64,000 nucleotides of DNA, taken from NCBI GenBank assembly GCA_965267355.1, contig OZ253956.1:2728001-2792000 (forward strand), read 5' to 3'. The position numbers and the translations under genes are program-made. Origin of the DNA: GCA-002793235 sp965267355. GTDB lineage: Bacteria; Bacteroidota; Bacteroidia; Flavobacteriales_E; Vicingaceae. Position 1 is the first letter of the stretch; every line of letters starts with the position of its first letter. Under the pieces are notes generated by a model. That model ran no database searches. It was given only the letters and a program-made list of their open reading frames with translations, and was not told the DNA's origin. Shown here in pieces: positions 60,503 through 64,000 of this stretch.

Positions 60503-61442
60503 CTACAACCTCTCCCTCTACAATTTTTTGTTTAATGATGTATAATGGTCTTTTCTTCACTTCCATAAAAGTTCTTAAACCATACTCACCAATTATTCCT
60601 AAAGCAATTAATTGAGCTCCTCCAAACAACATAATAAGGAAGATAATCGCTACAAAACCTTCAGGCACCTCACCAAAGAAATAACGTTTTATAAGTGCAT
60701 AAACAAAATAAATAAATACCGAAAACACCGTTAATACCCCTGTAAAAGTGATGAATTTAATTGGTGTTTCACTGAAATTAAAAATGCCATTATAAGCTAG
60801 GTTTAGTAAAGCCTTAAACGAATACTTAGTTTCTCCTGCTGCACGCTCATCTCTATCGTACTCAACGCCAATCTGCTTAAATCCAATCCAAGACCTCATT
60901 CCTCTTATAAATCTACTTTCCTCTGGCATGGCATTAATAATATCCACTACCCTTCTACTAACTAATGAAAAATCTCCACTATCTCTCGGAATATCAATGT
61001 TTGACATCTTTTTAAGAATACGGTAGAATAAGGAATAAGCAAACTTTTTATAAAAAGCTTCTTTTCTTTTTTTTCTGACAGCATAAACTACATCGTAGCC
61101 ATTTTTATAATAATCATAAAACTTAGGCAACAACTCTGGCGGGTCTTGTAAATCCCCATCAATTATAAAAACTGCTTCTGTTCCACGAGCGTGTTTTAAA
61201 CCAGCAGTTAAAGCAGTTTGGTGTCCAAAATTTCTTGACAAAAACAAACATTGATAATTCTTATTTTCTAAACCAACCTTGCTCATCAGCATAGGTGTAT
61301 TATCCTTACTACCATCATCAATTAAAACAACCTCAATGGTTAAATCAGATTGCTTAATTACCTCATTTAAACGCTGGATTAAAAGATTAAACCCTTTTTC
61401 CTCATTGTAAAGAGGAGCTATAATAGAGACTTGAGGTTTCAT
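60495..61442 (-). CDS. Family 2 glycosyltransferase, polyprenyl-phosphate type (GtrB/DPM1-like)
   Basis: A 315-residue glycosyltransferase with a GT-A domain (SIIAPLYNEEKGFNLLI, VVLIDDGSKDNT, IIDGDLQDPPELLPKF) and two C-terminal membrane helices (about 230-295). It looks like enzymes that charge polyprenyl phosphate with a sugar (DPM1, GtrB, ArnC). The charged sugar could be used by the DUF6056 protein two genes downstream. A GtrA-type protein, the usual flippase partner, lies far away in the inositol-lipid locus. Confidence 0.88.
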   Translation of the reverse strand: MKPQVSIIAPLYNEEKGFNLLIQRLNEVIKQSDLTIEVVLIDDGSKDNTPMLMSKVGLENKNYQCLFLSRNFGHQTALTAGLKHARGTEAVFIIDGDLQDPPELLPKFYDYYKNGYDVVYAVRKKRKEAFYKKFAYSLFYRILKKMSNIDIPRDSGDFSLVSRRVVDIINAMPEESRFIRGMRSWIGFKQIGVEYDRDERAAGETKYSFKALLNLAYNGIFNFSETPIKFITFTGVLTVFSVFIYFVYALIKRYFFGEVPEGFVAIIFLIMLFGGAQLIALGIIGEYGLRTFMEVKKRPLYIIKQKIVEGEVVDE

Positions 61443-61451
61443 GGCGTAAAT

Positions 61452-62537
61452 TTAAAATTTATTCATTACTTCAACAACGCGATTAACATCCTCCTCTGTA
61501 TGGAAGTAAGAAATTGGCAAACTCAATGTAGTTTGATGTATTTCTTCTGATATTGGATATTCATCCTCATCTAATAAACCTATCATTGCTTCTTGCTTAT
61601 GGGGAGCAATTGGGTAATGTATTTCTGTCTTAATTCCATGCTGGAACAAATATTCTTTTAACTCATCTCGTTTTGGATGCCTTATGTTAAAAATGTGATA
61701 AACATCAAAGTAATCTGAGTGCACAACTGGCTTAATAAAATCATCTTTTAAATCTGAAAGGTATATTCCAGCCAATCTTCTTTTATGATTATTTATTTCA
61801 TCCAAATGTTTTAGTTTAATGGATAAGAACCCCGCTTGAACTTCATCCAATCGAGAATTATATCCTACTACATCATTCTTGTATTTGATAGAAGAACCAT
61901 AATTCCGTAACTTTTTTATTTTACCATATAATGCCTCACTATCAATAGTTACTGAACCTGCATCACCTAACGCTCCTAAGTTTTTAGTTGGGTAATAACT
62001 GAAACACCCAAAATCTCCAAAAGTGCCAGTCTGTTGATTTTTGAATTTTGCACCATGTGATTGAGCACAGTCTTCTAACAATTTAAGATTATGCTTTTTA
62101 CAAATGGCTGATACCTTATCCATTTCACAAGATTTACCGTAAAGATGAACCACCATGATAGCTCTTGTTCTATCAGTGATTTTTTCCTCAATTTTTGCTG
62201 GATCAATATTGTAAGTGTTAATATCTGGTTCTACTAAAACAGGTTTTAATCCATTATGCACAATTGCTAAAATAGTCGCAATGTATGTATTAGAAGGAAC
62301 AATTACCTCATCACCTGCCTCAAAATCAAAAGCTCTTAATCCTAAAATTAAAGCATCTAAACCAGATGCAACACCAACACAATATTTGCTTCCTGTATAG
62401 TTAGCAAAAGCATTTTCAAAATTTTCTACATTTTTACCCAATACATACCATCCACTGGTTAAAGTTTCATGAAAAGATTTTTCATATTCCTCAAAAAATG
62501 GTTGATTTAGTTTGCCAAGGTTTTCATAATCTATCAT
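61452..62537 (-). CDS. DegT/DnrJ/EryC1/StrS-family sugar aminotransferase
   Basis: A PLP-dependent aminotransferase of 361 residues that aminates a keto sugar nucleotide. The PLP lysine is K185 in SYYPTKNLGALGDAG, and VGVASGLDALILGLRAF and EDCAQSHGAKF are typical. It is closest in outline to FdtB/QdtB enzymes that make dTDP-3-amino-3,6-dideoxyhexose. A cupin ketoisomerase of the FdtA/QdtA type lies two genes upstream, and together they would convert dTDP-4-keto-6-deoxyglucose into a 3-amino sugar. A repeat protein separates them. Confidence 0.9.
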   Translation of the reverse strand: MIDYENLGKLNQPFFEEYEKSFHETLTSGWYVLGKNVENFENAFANYTGSKYCVGVASGLDALILGLRAFDFEAGDEVIVPSNTYIATILAIVHNGLKPVLVEPDINTYNIDPAKIEEKITDRTRAIMVVHLYGKSCEMDKVSAICKKHNLKLLEDCAQSHGAKFKNQQTGTFGDFGCFSYYPTKNLGALGDAGSVTIDSEALYGKIKKLRNYGSSIKYKNDVVGYNSRLDEVQAGFLSIKLKHLDEINNHKRRLAGIYLSDLKDDFIKPVVHSDYFDVYHIFNIRHPKRDELKEYLFQHGIKTEIHYPIAPHKQEAMIGLLDEDEYPISEEIHQTTLSLPISYFHTEEDVNRVVEVMNKF

Positions 62538-62549
62538 AGCAATAATATA

Positions 62550-63128
62550 TTATTCTTCTCTGGTTAAAATTATTTTTTGTAACTCGTTATAATGATTAGG
62601 ATTTTCTCTGATTAGCTTTTTCATTGCTTTAAGCTCATCTGGATTCAACTTCATATAGTTAGGGTCTCTCATTCCATTACCTATCTCCATTAACAATTCT
62701 TCTACTGACTTTACCCTTACCAAATATGTTTGATTGTCAGTATAACTATCATAATTTGCATTCACTAGCTCAACACATTCCTTATACTGTTTATAGTTAA
62801 GATAAACATCTCTTACATCCAATACACCCGAGCCAATCTCATCTAAAATTTCTTTGCCTGATTTATCAGAAATTAACGCTTTCTGATGTGAACTATAATT
62901 ATCAGGAGCGTTATTAATCAGTTTCTGTATTTCTTTTTTTTGCTTTTCTGACAATTGTATTTCCTTACTAATAGAAACTCCTCTCTCAATATCATTTAAT
63001 ATTTGTTGGCCACTTTTTTCTGTTAAGCCAAAAAAACCACTCTCTTTTGCACCTAAAATTATAAACAGAACAACACCTAATATAAACAGTAAGGTTTTTC
63101 GTTTTTGTAGGTGTTCTATTAGTTCCAA
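62550..63128 (-). CDS. Membrane-anchored protein of three 51-residue repeats
   Basis: A 192-residue protein with one N-terminal membrane anchor (about 12-27) and, right after it, three gap-free copies of a 51-residue unit (residues 38-88, 89-139, 140-190). Each copy opens with KS (KSGQQIL, KSGKEIL, KSVEELL), has a conserved I/L-x-E/D-I-G/E-x-G turn, and ends with an acidic helix ending N..Y....QK/Y. I find no named domain. The cluster position between the FdtA- and FdtB-like genes is odd. The repeats probably form a small helical rod exposed to the periplasm. Confidence 0.72.
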   Translation of the reverse strand: MELIEHLQKRKTLLFILGVVLFIILGAKESGFFGLTEKSGQQILNDIERGVSISKEIQLSEKQKKEIQKLINNAPDNYSSHQKALISDKSGKEILDEIGSGVLDVRDVYLNYKQYKECVELVNANYDSYTDNQTYLVRVKSVEELLMEIGNGMRDPNYMKLNPDELKAMKKLIRENPNHYNELQKIILTREE

Positions 63129-63134
63129 AGTTTC

Positions 63135-63503
63135 CTATTTAGCGTAATTCTCAAAAATATAGTCTGCTGCTTCGTAGTATTCCGAAGCAAAAACCATTAA
63201 GATAGAGTCTTCAGTAAAATGATGCATCTGGTGCCAATCTTCTGGTTCAAGTATTAAACATTTGCTAGGTTTATCCAATACAAATTCTTCTTCCTTTTCT
63301 CCATCATTGTTGGAGATAACGCAACTACCTTTAATACAAATAGCTGCTTGTATGGTTTTATGATGCCTATGCCCTCCTCTAACAGAATCATCCACACCAT
63401 AAATATAAAACACTCTTTTTATGTCAAAAGGCAATACTTTCTCAATAACGGTTAGATTACCTCTTTCATCAGTAAATGTTTGTAAATCAATTAAATGAGC
63501 CAT
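63135..63503 (-). CDS. FdtA/QdtA-type cupin sugar 3,4-ketoisomerase
   Basis: A 122-residue single-domain cupin that would convert dTDP-4-keto-6-deoxyglucose to the 3-keto isomer. Family features: TDERGNLTVIE, the histidine-rich GGHRHHKTIQAAICI (GGHAHK-like in the classical members), EPEDWHQMHHFT and the closing VFASEYYEAADYIF. The DegT aminotransferase two genes downstream would then add the 3-amino group. Fdt versus Qdt specificity (galacto or gluco) cannot be read from this sequence. Confidence 0.9.
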   Translation of the reverse strand: MAHLIDLQTFTDERGNLTVIEKVLPFDIKRVFYIYGVDDSVRGGHRHHKTIQAAICIKGSCVISNNDGEKEEEFVLDKPSKCLILEPEDWHQMHHFTEDSILMVFASEYYEAADYIFENYAK

Positions 63504-63508
63504 AAGTA

Positions 63509-64000
63509 TTAATTTAAAAATTTAGCTGTTTTAAACACATTGTATTTTAGTTTTGACTTAATCAAAAACTTCAACTTTTCTTTAGTACCATCCGCTAATT
63601 TTAAAGAGAAAGGTCTAAGGCTTTCTTTAAAGTCAGGGTCTATTTGTTTAATGACTTTCAAAGCATCATCCAGGGCTTTGATATAACCTGCATAAAAATT
63701 ATTGATGATGCTTTTTTCCAATTTAAACCATCCAAAATCTACAATATTATTCTGATAGAATCTTACGTAATGATAATGATAAAAAACAGCTTTAAATTTC
63801 TCATTATCCTTTAAATTTAACATAGTAATATCATCCTCTTGCCTGCCTACGATCTTATACTGTTGAACATTCCATGGTGCTAAACCACCTCCTAGGTGTT
63901 CAAGTACGTGAACTCCTTCAAATCGAGTAGTCCAATCATCTAAATATTTTTGGTCACCAAACTTTCCATCTTCATACCTATCATAGCACCACTCTAAACA
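63509..64000 (-). CDS. Glycosyltransferase, C-terminal part (runs off right edge)
   Basis: The frame is open from the right edge to the stop at 63509, about 164 codons. The visible part holds WCYDRYEDGKFGDQKYLDDW and, after a short gap, HVLEHLGGGLAPWNV, which is characteristic of a group of nucleotide-diphospho-sugar transferases in polysaccharide clusters. An internal ATG at 63823 begins a 104-codon frame that is not the true start. Role inferred: adds a sugar to the glycan; sugar unknown. Overall it is translated towards the left like the rest of the cluster. Confidence 0.78.
   Translation of the reverse strand, partial: CLEWCYDRYEDGKFGDQKYLDDWTTRFEGVHVLEHLGGGLAPWNVQQYKIVGRQEDDITMLNLKDNEKFKAVFYHYHYVRFYQNNIVDFGWFKLEKSIINNFYAGYIKALDDALKVIKQIDPDFKESLRPFSLKLADGTKEKLKFLIKSKLKYNVFKTAKFLN

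Noticed and set aside
63509..63823. A complete 104-residue gene at the right end
   Set aside because: The frame stays open upstream of the ATG at 63823 to the window edge and encodes conserved glycosyltransferase text, so this is the end of a larger gene.
1..64000. tRNA genes, CRISPR arrays, insertion sequences or prophage
   Set aside because: No cloverleaf-like stretch, spaced repeat array, transposase or integrase was recognised, and intergenic gaps are too short to hide most of them.

Overview
The window looks like a stretch of chromosome from a low-GC Bacteroidota, most likely a marine or free-living Flavobacteriales-type bacterium. The evidence is Bacteroidetes-type -7 elements (TAnnTTTG) before many genes, almost no Shine-Dalgarno sites, a secreted hydrolase with a type IX secretion C-terminal domain, many lipoproteins, PD40/OmpA-like envelope proteins, and families typical of this phylum (DUF4159, DUF4833, DUF6973, DUF6056, a DoxX-thioredoxin fusion). 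Coding density is very high and no gene-free gap exceeds 300 bases. I saw no rRNA, tRNA, CRISPR array, transposase or phage genes. The organism is inferred from gene content only.

Layout. 1-5.5 kb: start of mutS, an RNA methyltransferase, a DoxX-thioredoxin membrane protein, twin tiny lipoproteins, a TPR/OmpA-like lipoprotein and folK. 5.6-14 kb: sppA, then rsmE-DUF4159-methyltransferase-small membrane protein, an aminotransferase/sulfotransferase-like pair, a DUF6973 protein and a 2-oxoacid dehydrogenase E2. 14-20.3 kb: three tandem TPR-PD40 envelope proteins, two with a conserved C-terminal domain and one without. 20.3-24.1 kb: a tight run of exonuclease, FAD oxidoreductase, FAH-family protein and NDH-2. 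24-32 kb: prohibitin, clpB, a small unknown, an MBL hydrolase with a cysteine desulfurase, an orphan four-helix-bundle (IVP-type) gene framed by inverted repeats, and glmM. 32-41.7 kb: TPR protein, comA, rhodanese, a DUF368 transporter, the T9SS hydrolase, an unknown helical protein, uvrB and ychF.

41.8-45.4 kb holds a likely inositol-phospholipid locus: CDP-alcohol phosphatidyltransferase, DUF4833, myo-inositol-phosphate synthase, PgpA-type phosphatase and a GtrA-type membrane protein. 47.2-49.1 kb holds an accessory-looking two-gene module: a PIN-GNAT-ASCH/PUA-like fusion followed by a stand-alone ASCH protein. This is the best candidate for an undescribed system. 49.2-52.1 kb: a zinc phospholipase C/nuclease-like protein, comB and gcvT. 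ComA and ComB together imply sulfolactate synthesis, possibly for sulfonolipids.

52.1-64 kb is a minus-strand surface polysaccharide cluster running off the right edge: CapD-type dehydratase, O-antigen ligase-like protein, WecA-type initiating transferase, epimerase, glycosyltransferases, methyltransferase, a DUF6056 membrane protein, an FdtA/FdtB-like ketoisomerase-aminotransferase pair and, between those two, an anchored protein made of three 51-residue repeats.
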